Both the position numbers and the translations under genes were made by a program. Of a stretch of 64,000 nucleotides of DNA, positions 32,098 to 40,632 are shown in pieces. Position 1 is the first letter of the stretch. Each line of letters starts with the position of its first letter. The notes under the pieces were generated by a model. The model did no database searches and was not told the origin of the DNA. It was given only the letters and a program-made list of their open reading frames with translations. Origin of the DNA: Trabulsiella odontotermitis (GTDB taxonomy: Bacteria > Pseudomonadota > Gammaproteobacteria > Enterobacterales > Enterobacteriaceae); contig NZ_CP125781.1 in assembly GCF_030053895.1 (NCBI RefSeq), forward strand, positions 1,302,001-1,366,000. Reading direction: 5' to 3'.

Positions 32098-32113
32098 ACG
32101 CAAACGGTTACGT
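32098..32113 (+). promoter_or_regulatory. PurR operator of purL
   Basis: ACGCAAACGGTTACGT matches the PurR consensus ACGCAAACGTTTNCGT with few differences. It overlaps the likely -35 region of purL, the position for direct repression when hypoxanthine or guanine is abundant. Confidence 0.9.
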
Positions 32114-32136
32114 CGCCGCCCAGGATCCTCTATAAT
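32108..32136 (+). promoter_or_regulatory. purL promoter
   Basis: A perfect -10 TATAAT (32131-32136) stands 17 bases after TTACGT (32108-32113), the latter inside the PurR operator. Confidence 0.7.
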
Positions 32137-32187
32137 GACGCCCGTTTTCCCCCTTGCGTACACTGAAACCCAGAAGACGAGAGACAT

Positions 32188-35100
32188 ATGATGGAAATTC
32201 TGCGAGGTTCGCCTGCACTGTCGGCATTTCGGATCAACAAATTACTGACGCGCTTCCAGGCAGCCAACCTTCCGGTCAGCGATATCTATGCTGAATATGT
32301 TCATTTTGCCGAACTGAGCGCCGTGCTCGCCGGTGAAGAACATGCCCGGCTTGAACGTCTGCTCAAGTATGGCCCAAGCCTGAGCAGCCATGCCCCCACC
32401 GGAAAACTGCTGCTCGTCACACCTCGCCCTGGCACCATCTCCCCCTGGTCTTCCAAAGCAACCGACATCGCCCGTAACTGCGGATTATCGCAGGTGGTTC
32501 GTCTGGAGCGCGGCGTCGCCTGGTATGTCGACGCGAGCACGCTGACCCCGGAACAGTGGGACGCTGTAGCAGCAGAACTGCACGATCGTATGATGGAGAG
32601 CGTGTTTACCTCTCTGGATGAAGCGGAAAAACTGTTTGCCCATCATCAACCGGCACCGGTCACGGCGGTTGATCTGCTGGGGCAGGGGCGGCAGGCGCTG
32701 ATTGACGCTAACCAGCGTCTCGGCCTGGCACTGGCGGATGACGAAATTGAATATCTGCAGGCCGCGTTTGAAAAACTCGGTCGCAACCCGAACGACATCG
32801 AACTCTATATGTTCGCGCAGGCCAACTCTGAGCACTGCCGTCATAAAATCTTTAACGCCGACTGGGTGATCGACGGCGAACAGCAGCTTAAGTCGCTGTT
32901 CAAAATGATTAAAAACACCTTCGAGAAAACGCCGGATCACGTACTGTCTGCCTATAAAGACAACGCGGCGGTGATGGAAGGCTCTGAGGTCGGGCGTTTC
33001 TTTGCCGACCACAACGCCGGGCGCTACGACTTCCACCAGGAAGCAGCGCATATCCTGATGAAGGTTGAAACGCACAACCACCCGACGGCGATTTCGCCAT
33101 GGCCGGGCGCGGCAACCGGCTCCGGCGGTGAAATTCGTGATGAAGGCGCAACCGGTCGCGGCGCAAAACCGAAAGCCGGGCTGGTGGGTTTCTCGGTCTC
33201 TAACCTGCGTATTCCGGGCTTTGAACAGCCGTGGGAAGAAGATTTCGGTAAGCCGGATCGCATCGTCACCGCGCTGGATATCATGACAGAAGGCCCGCTC
33301 GGCGGCGCGGCGTTCAACAACGAATTTGGTCGCCCGGCGCTGAACGGCTATTTCCGTACCTATGAAGAAAAGGTGAACAGCCACAACGGCGAAGAGCTGC
33401 GTGGTTATCACAAGCCGATCATGCTGGCGGGCGGTATTGGCAACATTCGCGCCGACCATGTGCAGAAAGGCGAGATCCCGCCGGGTGCGAAACTGATCGT
33501 ACTGGGTGGCCCGGCGATGAACATCGGTCTCGGCGGCGGCGCGGCGTCGTCCATGGCTTCCGGCCAGTCCGATGCCGATCTCGATTTTGCCTCCGTTCAG
33601 CGTGACAACGCGGAAATGGAGCGCCGCTGCCAGGAGGTGATCGACCGCTGCTGGCAGATGGGCAATGACAACCCGATTCTGTTTATCCACGACGTCGGCG
33701 CGGGCGGTTTGTCTAACGCCATGCCTGAACTGGTCAGCGACGGCGGTCGCGGCGGGCGCTTTGAACTGCGCGACATCCTGAGCGACGAACCGGGCATGAG
33801 CCCGCTGGAAATCTGGTGTAACGAATCCCAGGAGCGCTACGTGCTGGCGGTTTCCGCTGATCAGCTGTCGCTGTTTGACGCCCTGTGCCGCCGCGAGCGT
33901 GCGCCGTATGCGGTGATTGGTGAAGCCACACAAGAGCAGCATCTGACGCTGAACGACCGCCATTTCGACAACCAGCCGATTGATATGCCGCTGGATGTGC
34001 TGCTCGGCAAAACGCCGAAAATGACCCGCACCGTGACGACACTCACCGCCAAAGGCGATGCGCTGAACCGTCAGGGGATTACCGTTGCCGATGCAGTGAA
34101 CCGCGTTCTGCACCTTCCGGCAGTGGCTGAAAAAACCTTCCTCGTCACCATCGGCGACCGTACCGTCACCGGTATGGTGTCGCGCGATCAGATGGTTGGC
34201 CCGTGGCAGGTGCCGGTGGCGAACTGCGCGGTGACCACCGCCAGCCTCGACAGCTACTACGGTGAAGCGATGGCATTGGGCGAACGTGCGCCGGTTGCGC
34301 TGCTCGATTTTGCCGCCTCGGCACGTCTGGCCGTCGGCGAAGCGTTGACCAACATCGCGGCGACGCAGATTGGCGACATCAAACGCATCAAACTCTCCGC
34401 TAACTGGATGGCGGCGGCAGGGCACCCGGGTGAAGACGCGGGTCTGTATGAAGCCGTTAAAGCGGTGGGCGAAGAATTGTGTCCGGCGCTGGGGCTGACC
34501 ATCCCGGTGGGTAAAGACTCGATGTCGATGAAAACCCGCTGGCAGGAAGGCAGCGAGCAGCGCGAAATGACCTCGCCGCTGTCGCTGGTGATCACCGCGT
34601 TTGCCCGTGTGGAAGACGTACGTCGCACAGTGACGCCGCAGCTCTCTACCGAGGATAACGCGCTGCTGCTTATCGATCTCGGTCAGGGGCGTAACGCGCT
34701 CGGCGCGACGGCGCTGGCGCAGGTTTATCGTCAGCTTGGTGACACACCGGCTGACGTGCGTGACGTGGCACAACTGAAAGGCTTCTACGACGCCATGCAG
34801 GCGCTGGTGGCGCAGCGTCAACTGCTGGCCTATCACGACCGTTCTGACGGCGGTCTGTTGGTGACGCTGGCGGAAATGGCCTTCACCGGTCACTGTGGCG
34901 TGCAGGTGGATATCGCCGCGCTGGGCGACGATCATCTGGCGGCACTGTTTAATGAAGAGCTGGGCGCAGTGATCCAGGTTCGCGCGGCGGATCGGGAAGC
35001 CGTTGAAGCGCTGCTGACGACACATGGCCTCGGTGACTGCATTCACTACCTTGGCCAGGCGGTGACGGGTGATCAATTCATTATTGAGTCGGACGGGCAA

Positions 35101-36075
35101 AGCGTTTACCGCGAAAGCCGCGCGCAGCTTCGTCTATGGTGGGCAGAAACCACCTGGCAGATGCAGCGCCTGCGCGATAACCCGGAATGCGCCGATCAGG
35201 AGCACAACGCGAAAGCCAACGATAACGATCCGGGTCTGAACGTGACGCTCAGCTTCGACATCGATGACGATGTCGCGGCACCTTACATTGCCACTGGCGC
35301 GCGTCCGAAAGTGGCGGTTCTGCGTGAGCAGGGCGTTAACTCCCACGTGGAAATGGCGGCGGCATTTCACCGCGCTGGTTTCGACGCCATCGACGTACAC
35401 ATGAGCGATCTGCTGGCGGGGCGCATCGGGCTGGGGAATTTCCAGACGCTGGTGGCCTGCGGCGGTTTCTCTTACGGCGACGTACTGGGCGCGGGTGAAG
35501 GCTGGGCGAAATCCATCCTCTTTAACAGCCGCGTTCGCGATGAGTTCGAAACCTTCTTCCACCGTCCGCAGACGCTGGCGCTGGGTGTCTGTAACGGCTG
35601 CCAGATGATGTCTAATCTGCGCGAGTTAATTCCAGGCAGTTCGCTGTGGCCGCGTTTCGTGCGTAACCATTCTGACCGCTTTGAAGCGCGTTTCAGCCTG
35701 GTAGAAGTGACGCAAAGCCCGTCGCTGCTGTTGCAGGGCATGGTAGGTTCGCAGATGCCGATTGCTGTTTCGCATGGCGAAGGGCGTGTGGAAGTGCGTG
35801 ATGACACGCATCTGGCGTCGCTGGAAAGCAAAGGGCTGGTAGCGCTGCGTTACGTGGATAACTTCGGTAACGTCACCGAAACCTATCCGGCGAACCCGAA
35901 CGGCTCGCCAAATGGGATCACCGCAGTCACCAGCGAAACCGGTCGCGTCACCATCATGATGCCGCACCCGGAACGCGTTGCCCGTACAGTATCGAACTCC
36001 TGGCACCCGGAAAACTGGGGCGAGGACAGCCCGTGGATGCGTATCTTCCGCAACGCGCGTAAACAGCTGGGTTAA
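32188..36075 (+). CDS. purL: Phosphoribosylformylglycinamidine synthase
   Basis: Converts FGAR, ATP and glutamine to FGAM, the fourth step of purine synthesis. The single 1295-residue chain (exactly the E. coli length) has an N-terminal PurS-like part, two AIR-synthase halves (with HNHPTAISPWPGAATGSGG near residue 296), and a class I glutamine amidotransferase at the C terminus with triad Cys1135 (GVCNGC), His1260 and Glu1262 (PHPE). Start MMEIL is shared with E. coli, with GACGAGAG upstream. Monocistronic. Confidence 0.98.
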   Translation: MMEILRGSPALSAFRINKLLTRFQAANLPVSDIYAEYVHFAELSAVLAGEEHARLERLLKYGPSLSSHAPTGKLLLVTPRPGTISPWSSKATDIARNCGLSQVVRLERGVAWYVDASTLTPEQWDAVAAELHDRMMESVFTSLDEAEKLFAHHQPAPVTAVDLLGQGRQALIDANQRLGLALADDEIEYLQAAFEKLGRNPNDIELYMFAQANSEHCRHKIFNADWVIDGEQQLKSLFKMIKNTFEKTPDHVLSAYKDNAAVMEGSEVGRFFADHNAGRYDFHQEAAHILMKVETHNHPTAISPWPGAATGSGGEIRDEGATGRGAKPKAGLVGFSVSNLRIPGFEQPWEEDFGKPDRIVTALDIMTEGPLGGAAFNNEFGRPALNGYFRTYEEKVNSHNGEELRGYHKPIMLAGGIGNIRADHVQKGEIPPGAKLIVLGGPAMNIGLGGGAASSMASGQSDADLDFASVQRDNAEMERRCQEVIDRCWQMGNDNPILFIHDVGAGGLSNAMPELVSDGGRGGRFELRDILSDEPGMSPLEIWCNESQERYVLAVSADQLSLFDALCRRERAPYAVIGEATQEQHLTLNDRHFDNQPIDMPLDVLLGKTPKMTRTVTTLTAKGDALNRQGITVADAVNRVLHLPAVAEKTFLVTIGDRTVTGMVSRDQMVGPWQVPVANCAVTTASLDSYYGEAMALGERAPVALLDFAASARLAVGEALTNIAATQIGDIKRIKLSANWMAAAGHPGEDAGLYEAVKAVGEELCPALGLTIPVGKDSMSMKTRWQEGSEQREMTSPLSLVITAFARVEDVRRTVTPQLSTEDNALLLIDLGQGRNALGATALAQVYRQLGDTPADVRDVAQLKGFYDAMQALVAQRQLLAYHDRSDGGLLVTLAEMAFTGHCGVQVDIAALGDDHLAALFNEELGAVIQVRAADREAVEALLTTHGLGDCIHYLGQAVTGDQFIIESDGQSVYRESRAQLRLWWAETTWQMQRLRDNPECADQEHNAKANDNDPGLNVTLSFDIDDDVAAPYIATGARPKVAVLREQGVNSHVEMAAAFHRAGFDAIDVHMSDLLAGRIGLGNFQTLVACGGFSYGDVLGAGEGWAKSILFNSRVRDEFETFFHRPQTLALGVCNGCQMMSNLRELIPGSSLWPRFVRNHSDRFEARFSLVEVTQSPSLLLQGMVGSQMPIAVSHGEGRVEVRDDTHLASLESKGLVALRYVDNFGNVTETYPANPNGSPNGITAVTSETGRVTIMMPHPERVARTVSNSWHPENWGEDSPWMRIFRNARKQLG

Positions 36076-36092
36076 ACGCGGATATAGCGATA

Positions 36093-36166
36093 GCGCCGGG
36101 CGGCACTGCGTTTGCCCGGCCTGTGGTTTTTTGTAGGCCCGGTAAGCGAAGCGCCACCGGGCTTTT
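36093..36166 (+). repeat. Pair of REP-like palindromes (BIME) with terminator after purL
   Basis: Two REP-type units in opposite orientation follow purL: GCCGGGCGGC...GCCCGGCCTG at about 36095-36122 and GTAGGCCCGGT...ACCGGGC at 36133-36162. The second folds as GCCCGGT / ACCGGGC and is followed by TTTTTT, so it also looks like the purL terminator. Confidence 0.75.
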
Positions 36167-36171
36167 TTATC

Positions 36172-36189
36172 TGTCGCGATAATGCGACA
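36172..36189 (+). promoter_or_regulatory. GlrR site 1 upstream of glmY
   Basis: A perfect TGTC-N10-GACA, the recognition pattern of GlrR (QseF). Confidence 0.85.
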
Positions 36190-36204
36190 GCAGATGGTTT
36201 TGAG

Positions 36205-36222
36205 TGTCGCCAAAAAGAGACA
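36205..36222 (+). promoter_or_regulatory. GlrR site 2 upstream of glmY
   Basis: A second perfect TGTC-N10-GACA, 33 bases after the first, about three helical turns. Confidence 0.85.
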
Positions 36223-36267
36223 TTTAACTTATTGATTTATAACGATGTTAATAAACCGCGATGATGC

Positions 36268-36285
36268 TGTTGCTAATCAGAGACA
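36268..36285 (+). promoter_or_regulatory. GlrR site 3 upstream of glmY
   Basis: TGTT-N10-GACA, one base off the consensus, 63 bases after site 2. About 90 AT-rich bases between this site and the promoter could bend with IHF, as in E. coli; TTATCAATAAAAT at about 36323 is an imperfect IHF candidate. Confidence 0.7.
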
Positions 36286-36374
36286 CTGTGGTTAAAAGAT
36301 GTACCAAGCCAACACCCTACTGATTATCAATAAAATACATAGATATCATTATGTTAATAAATAGTTTTGAAAGA

Positions 36375-36391
36375 TGGCATGCTTAGTGCAT
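36375..36391 (+). promoter_or_regulatory. Sigma-54 promoter of glmY
   Basis: TGGCATGCTTAGTGCAT has GG (36376-36377) and GC (36388-36389) 12 bases apart, the -24/-12 elements. The predicted start is 36401-36402, the first base of GlmY. CATAAT at 36389-36394 could serve as an overlapping sigma-70 -10. Confidence 0.85.
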
Positions 36392-36401
36392 AATACTTAG
36401 C

Positions 36402-36585
36402 AGTGGCTCATTCACTCTCTTATGTCAGCCCCTTCGGGACGTGCTACATAAACCTCGAATGACGCACAAACAGGTGCCTGCCGTCCAACTTCTGATATCA
36501 GCGTAGCTATATCAACCTCCGGGCGAAACGTCGAGTTAGGCACCGCCTTATTTCATGATAAAGCCGGGTTTTTACCCGGCTTTGT
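36402..36585 (+). ncRNA. glmY: GlmY small regulatory RNA
   Basis: A 184-base RNA beginning AGTGGCTCATTCAC and ending in the terminator AAAGCCGGG-TTTTTA-CCCGGCTTTG. It closely follows E. coli GlmY, including the inner blocks GCCCCTTCGGGACGTGC and CGGGCGAAACGTCGAG. GlmY binds the adaptor RapZ and spares the related GlmZ from RNase E, which raises glmS expression when glucosamine-6-phosphate is low. It sits between purL and glrK as in E. coli, next to the two-component system that activates it. Confidence 0.95.
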
Positions 36586-36645
36586 TGTATCTGTACCTCG
36601 TCCTCAGTTAACCTTCCTGAATGCTTAAATGTTGAGACGAAATCA

Positions 36646-38082
36646 TTGAAACGCTGGTCTCTTTTCCCTCGCTCGTTGCGTCAGCTGGTCATGCTCTCCT
36701 TTTTGCTGATCCTGCTGCCGCTGCTGGTGCTGGCCTGGCAGGCCTGGCAGAGCCTGAATACGCTGAGCGCACAGGCGGCGCAAACGAACCGTACCACGCT
36801 AATTGATGCCCGCCGCAGCGAAGCGATGACCAACGTGGCGCTGGAGATGGAGCGTAGCTATCGCCAGTACTGTGTGCTGGATGACGCGACGCTGGCGAAA
36901 GTCTATCAGAGCCAGCGGCGGCGCTACGCCGAGATGCTGGACGCGCACGCAGGTATTCTGCCGGACGACAAACTATATCAGTCGCTGCGCGAAGATCTGG
37001 ACGCGCTGGAAACTATCCAGTGCAAAAACAGCGGGCCGGACGCGTCATCAGCAGCACGGCTGGAAGCGTTCGCCAGCGCCAATACTGAAATGGTGCAGGC
37101 CACCCGCACGGTGGTTTTCTCGCGCGGGCAGCAACTTCAGCATGCCATCGCCGAGCGCGGACAGTTCTTTGGCTGGCAGGCGCTGGTGCTGTTCCTGGTG
37201 AGTCTGGTGATGGTGCTGCTGTTCACCCGCATGATCATCGGCCCGGTGAAGGGCATTGAGCGTATGATCAACCGGCTGGGGGAAGGGCGGTCGTTGGGGA
37301 ATACCGTGGTATTCACAGGGCCGCGTGAACTGCGTTCGGTCGGGCAGCGCATCATCTGGCTGAGCGAGCGCCTTGCCTGGCTGGAATCGCAGCGTCACCA
37401 GTTTTTGCGCCATCTTTCCCATGAACTGAAAACGCCGCTCGCCAGCATGCGTGAAGGCACTGAATTGCTGGCGGATGAGGTGGTCGGTACGCTGACGCCG
37501 GAACAAAAAGAGGTGGTCGACATTCTTGACGACAGCAGCCGCAATCTGCAAAAGCTGATTGAACAGTTGCTGGACTACAACCGCAAACTGGCCGACAGCG
37601 CGACGGAAATGGAAAATGTTGATATCGCCTCGCTGGTGGAAATGGTCGTCTCCGCCCACAGTTTACCGGCACGGGCTAAAATGATGCATACCGAGGTGAT
37701 GCTCGACGCGCGCGAGTGTCATGCTGAGCCGATGCTGTTAATGAGCGTACTGGATAATCTCTACTCTAATGCGGTGCACTACGGTGCTGAATCCGGTAAC
37801 ATTTATATTCGCAGCCGTACCCTGGGTGAGAAGGTACGCATTGACGTTGTGAACACGGGAACGCCAATACCTGAGGCCGAGCGCGGAATGATTTTTGAAC
37901 CGTTCTACCAGGGGAGCCATCAGCGTAAAGGTGCGGTAAAAGGGAGTGGGCTGGGATTAAGCATTGCCAGAGATTGCGTACGCCGTATGCATGGCGAACT
38001 CAATCTTGTGGATGACAGCACGGGCGACGTCTGTTTTCGCATCGAGCTCCCTGCCTTCGGGCCAGAACACACACACAAATAA
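36646..38082 (+). CDS. glrK: Sensor histidine kinase GlrK (QseE)
   Basis: An inner-membrane sensor that phosphorylates GlrR. The 478 residues start with TTG (MKRWSLFPRSLRQL); no better start is present and E. coli has the same N terminus. Membrane segments lie at about 13-33 and 178-196 with a periplasmic helical domain between; a HAMP domain follows, then the dimerisation helix with His259 in RHLSHELKTPL and an ATPase domain with N box (DNLYSNAVHY) and G2 box (GSGLGLSIA). A TTG start suggests low translation. Confidence 0.95.
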   Translation: MKRWSLFPRSLRQLVMLSFLLILLPLLVLAWQAWQSLNTLSAQAAQTNRTTLIDARRSEAMTNVALEMERSYRQYCVLDDATLAKVYQSQRRRYAEMLDAHAGILPDDKLYQSLREDLDALETIQCKNSGPDASSAARLEAFASANTEMVQATRTVVFSRGQQLQHAIAERGQFFGWQALVLFLVSLVMVLLFTRMIIGPVKGIERMINRLGEGRSLGNTVVFTGPRELRSVGQRIIWLSERLAWLESQRHQFLRHLSHELKTPLASMREGTELLADEVVGTLTPEQKEVVDILDDSSRNLQKLIEQLLDYNRKLADSATEMENVDIASLVEMVVSAHSLPARAKMMHTEVMLDARECHAEPMLLMSVLDNLYSNAVHYGAESGNIYIRSRTLGEKVRIDVVNTGTPIPEAERGMIFEPFYQGSHQRKGAVKGSGLGLSIARDCVRRMHGELNLVDDSTGDVCFRIELPAFGPEHTHK

Positions 38083-38099
38083 ATTTCAGTCTGGTGAAT

Positions 38100-38831
38100 A
38101 TGTCCCATTTCTTAGCCTCAATTTTTAACGCGGTGCGCTGGCGTCGCGTCATCTTCCCGGCGATGTCCAGCCTGATGCTGGCCGGATGTACATCGGGCCT
38201 GATCCACCATGCCGTTGGCGATAAAATAGACGAAAACCTGCCACAGCAACAGGTTGCGGATTTCCTGTCGACCGATTGTGCCGATATCTGGTCGCTGACT
38301 GGTGAAATCACTGACAAAAACCCGCTCTACTGGCTGCGCGGCATCGACTGCGCGGAACGCTTAACGCCGGAACAGGCGCGTACCGAAGCCCGTATGCTAG
38401 ATGGTGAACGCTGGCAGGAGGCGTTCAAGCGCGGCATTTTGCTGGGTAATGCCAAAATTAACCCGGTCGAACGCCGCGAACTGCTGGCGCACATGGATGC
38501 CCAGAGCCGTCAAATCCCGACGCAGGTACGTCCGCTGTTCGAGCTATGGCGTGACGGGCAGGCGCAGCAATTGCAGCTCTCAGACGAGCGTTCACGCTAT
38601 GCGAAACTGCAACAGACCAGCGACAGCGAGCTGGACATCCTGCGCCAGCAACAGCAACACCTGCGCTCGCAACTGGATCTCACCACCCGAAAACTGGAGA
38701 ACCTGACGGATATTGAACGTCAGCTTTCTACCCGCAAACCCGCCGGGAATTTCAATCCGGATGCCAGTCATGCCGGGGATAAACCCCCGGCCACGAAGGA
38801 TGACGCTCCGTCTGATGAGGATAAGCCATGA
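38100..38831 (+). CDS. qseG: Outer-membrane lipoprotein QseG (YfhG)
   Basis: A 243-residue lipoprotein needed for full GlrK signalling in E. coli. An unusually long N region precedes the hydrophobic core and lipobox LAGC (about residue 30). The C-terminal half holds an ~50-residue coiled coil (LQLSDERSRYAKLQQ onward) and the conserved NLTDIERQLSTRKPAGNF. The mature N-terminal part and the last 25 residues differ clearly from E. coli. A GTG two codons upstream (38094) is an alternative start; neither has a strong ribosome site. Overlaps glrR by 4 bases. Confidence 0.88.
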   Translation: MSHFLASIFNAVRWRRVIFPAMSSLMLAGCTSGLIHHAVGDKIDENLPQQQVADFLSTDCADIWSLTGEITDKNPLYWLRGIDCAERLTPEQARTEARMLDGERWQEAFKRGILLGNAKINPVERRELLAHMDAQSRQIPTQVRPLFELWRDGQAQQLQLSDERSRYAKLQQTSDSELDILRQQQQHLRSQLDLTTRKLENLTDIERQLSTRKPAGNFNPDASHAGDKPPATKDDAPSDEDKP

Positions 38832-40165
38832 TCACCCGCAAGCCCGCCCGTCTTTTACTGGTTGATGACGACCCCGGTCTGCTCAAGCTGCTTGGCATGC
38901 GGCTCAGCAGCGAAGGGTACAGCGTTGTCACTGCCGAGAGCGGTCAGGAAGGGTTGCGCGTGCTGGCGCGGGAAAAGATAGATCTGGTCATCAGCGATCT
39001 GCGAATGGACGAGATGGATGGTCTGCAACTGTTTGCCGAGATCCAGAAAGTGCAGCCGGGAATGCCGGTGATCATCCTCACCGCGCACGGCTCGATCCCG
39101 GAAGCGGTCAGCGCCACGCAAAAAGGGGTGTTCAGCTTTCTCACCAAACCTGTCGACCGTGATGCGCTGTACAAAGCCATCGATGAGGCGCTGGAGCACT
39201 CGGCGCCCGCGGGTGACGACCAGTGGCGGGAATCCATCGTCACCCGTAGCCCGCTGATGCTGCGTCTGCTGGAGCAGGCCAGAATGGTGGCGCAATCGGA
39301 TGTCAGCGTGTTGATCGTCGGGCAGAGCGGCACCGGGAAAGAGATTTTTGCCCAGGCGATCCACAACGCCAGCTCGCGCAGCAGTAAACCATTTATCGCC
39401 ATTAACTGCGGCGCCTTGCCGGAACAATTGCTGGAATCGGAGCTGTTTGGTCATGCGCGCGGTGCCTTTACCGGCGCGGTCAGCAACCGTGAAGGGCTGT
39501 TCCAGGCGGCGGAAGGCGGCACGCTGTTTCTGGACGAGATCGGCGACATGCCGATCTCATTGCAGGTCAAACTGCTGCGCGTCCTTCAGGAGCGTAAGGT
39601 GCGCCCGCTGGGCAGCAACCGGGATATCGACATCGACGTGCGCATCATCTCCGCCACACACCGCGACCTGCCCAAAGCGATGGCGCGCGGCGAGTTTCGC
39701 GAAGATCTGTTTTATCGACTGAACGTGGTGAACCTGAAGATCCCGGCGCTGGCCGAGCGTACGGAAGACATTCCGCTGCTGGCGAATCATCTGCTGCGCC
39801 AGTCGGCGGATCGTCACAAGCCGTTTGTGCGCGCGTTTTCTACCGATGCCATGAAACGCCTGATGGCCGCGAGCTGGCCCGGCAACGTGCGCCAGCTGGT
39901 GAATGTCATTGAGCAGTGCGTGGCGCTCACCTCATCGCCGGTCATCAGTGACGCGCTGGTGGAGCAGGCGCTGGAAGGCGAAAACACCGCGCTGCCGACC
40001 TTTGTCGAGGCACGGAATCAGTTTGAGCTAAACTACCTGCGCAAGCTGTTGCAGATCACCCGCGGCAATGTAACGCACGCGGCGCGTATGGCAGGTCGCA
40101 ACCGCACAGAGTTCTACAAGCTTCTGTCCCGCCACGAGCTGGACGCGAATGATTTTAAAGAGTAG
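38828..40165 (+). CDS. glrR: Sigma-54-dependent response regulator GlrR (QseF)
   Basis: An NtrC-type activator of glmY. The 445 residues contain a receiver domain (phosphoacceptor Asp57 in LVISDLRM; acidic pocket DDD near residue 13), a AAA+ domain with Walker A GQSGTGKE near residue 158, the sigma-54 contact loop GAFTGA near residue 208 and Walker B FLDEIGD, and a C-terminal Fis-type helix-turn-helix (GNVTHAARMAGRNRTEFYKL). Coupled to qseG by ATGA. Its binding sites are visible 5' of glmY, 2.5 kb away. Confidence 0.97.
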   Translation: MITRKPARLLLVDDDPGLLKLLGMRLSSEGYSVVTAESGQEGLRVLAREKIDLVISDLRMDEMDGLQLFAEIQKVQPGMPVIILTAHGSIPEAVSATQKGVFSFLTKPVDRDALYKAIDEALEHSAPAGDDQWRESIVTRSPLMLRLLEQARMVAQSDVSVLIVGQSGTGKEIFAQAIHNASSRSSKPFIAINCGALPEQLLESELFGHARGAFTGAVSNREGLFQAAEGGTLFLDEIGDMPISLQVKLLRVLQERKVRPLGSNRDIDIDVRIISATHRDLPKAMARGEFREDLFYRLNVVNLKIPALAERTEDIPLLANHLLRQSADRHKPFVRAFSTDAMKRLMAASWPGNVRQLVNVIEQCVALTSSPVISDALVEQALEGENTALPTFVEARNQFELNYLRKLLQITRGNVTHAARMAGRNRTEFYKLLSRHELDANDFKE

Positions 40166-40244
40166 TACCTCATTTTTTCCGACGAATTTTTCCGACGATA
40201 TGATACGGTAAGCAACCGGTTACGCGTATAAAGACAGGAACACC

Positions 40245-40583
40245 ATGAAAAAGATTGATGCGATTATTAAACCCTTCAAACTCGACGATGTGCGTGAAGC
40301 GCTGGCAGAAGTTGGTATCACCGGGATGACGGTAACGGAAGTCAAAGGTTTTGGCCGTCAGAAGGGGCATACCGAGCTGTACCGTGGCGCGGAATACATG
40401 GTGGACTTCCTGCCGAAAGTGAAAATTGAAATCGTCGTGACCGACGACATCGTCGATACCTGCGTGGACACAATCATTCGTACCGCGCAGACCGGCAAAA
40501 TTGGCGATGGTAAGATTTTCGTCTTTGATGTGGCGCGGGTGGTTCGCATCCGTACGGGCGAAGAAGACGACGCGGCAATCTGA
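40245..40583 (+). CDS. glnB: Nitrogen regulatory protein P-II 1
   Basis: A trimeric signal protein that senses 2-oxoglutarate and ATP/ADP and is uridylylated by GlnD; it controls NtrB and the adenylylation of glutamine synthetase. The 112 residues have Tyr51 in the T loop (YRGAEYMVDF), the B loop TGKIGDGKIFV near residue 83 and the C-terminal loop RIRTGEEDDAAI. Preceded by AGGAACACC. It follows glrR after 79 bases. Confidence 0.98.
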   Translation: MKKIDAIIKPFKLDDVREALAEVGITGMTVTEVKGFGRQKGHTELYRGAEYMVDFLPKVKIEIVVTDDIVDTCVDTIIRTAQTGKIGDGKIFVFDVARVVRIRTGEEDDAAI

Positions 40584-40584
40584 T

Positions 40585-40632
40585 AAAAAAACGTCCTCTC
40601 ACCGCGACGGGCGAGAGGACGTCATTCCTTTT
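40585..40632. terminator. Bidirectional terminator between glnB and hmp
   Basis: The stem ACGTCCTCTC / GAGAGGACGT (about 40592-40623) is flanked by a run of A on the left and by ATTCCTTTTT on the right, serving both converging genes. Confidence 0.85.

Noticed and set aside
32485..35100. 871-codon open frame on the minus strand inside purL
   Set aside because: It is exactly antisense to a fully conserved purL, has no ribosome site or recognisable domain, and is rich in His/Arg as expected from reversed high-GC codons.
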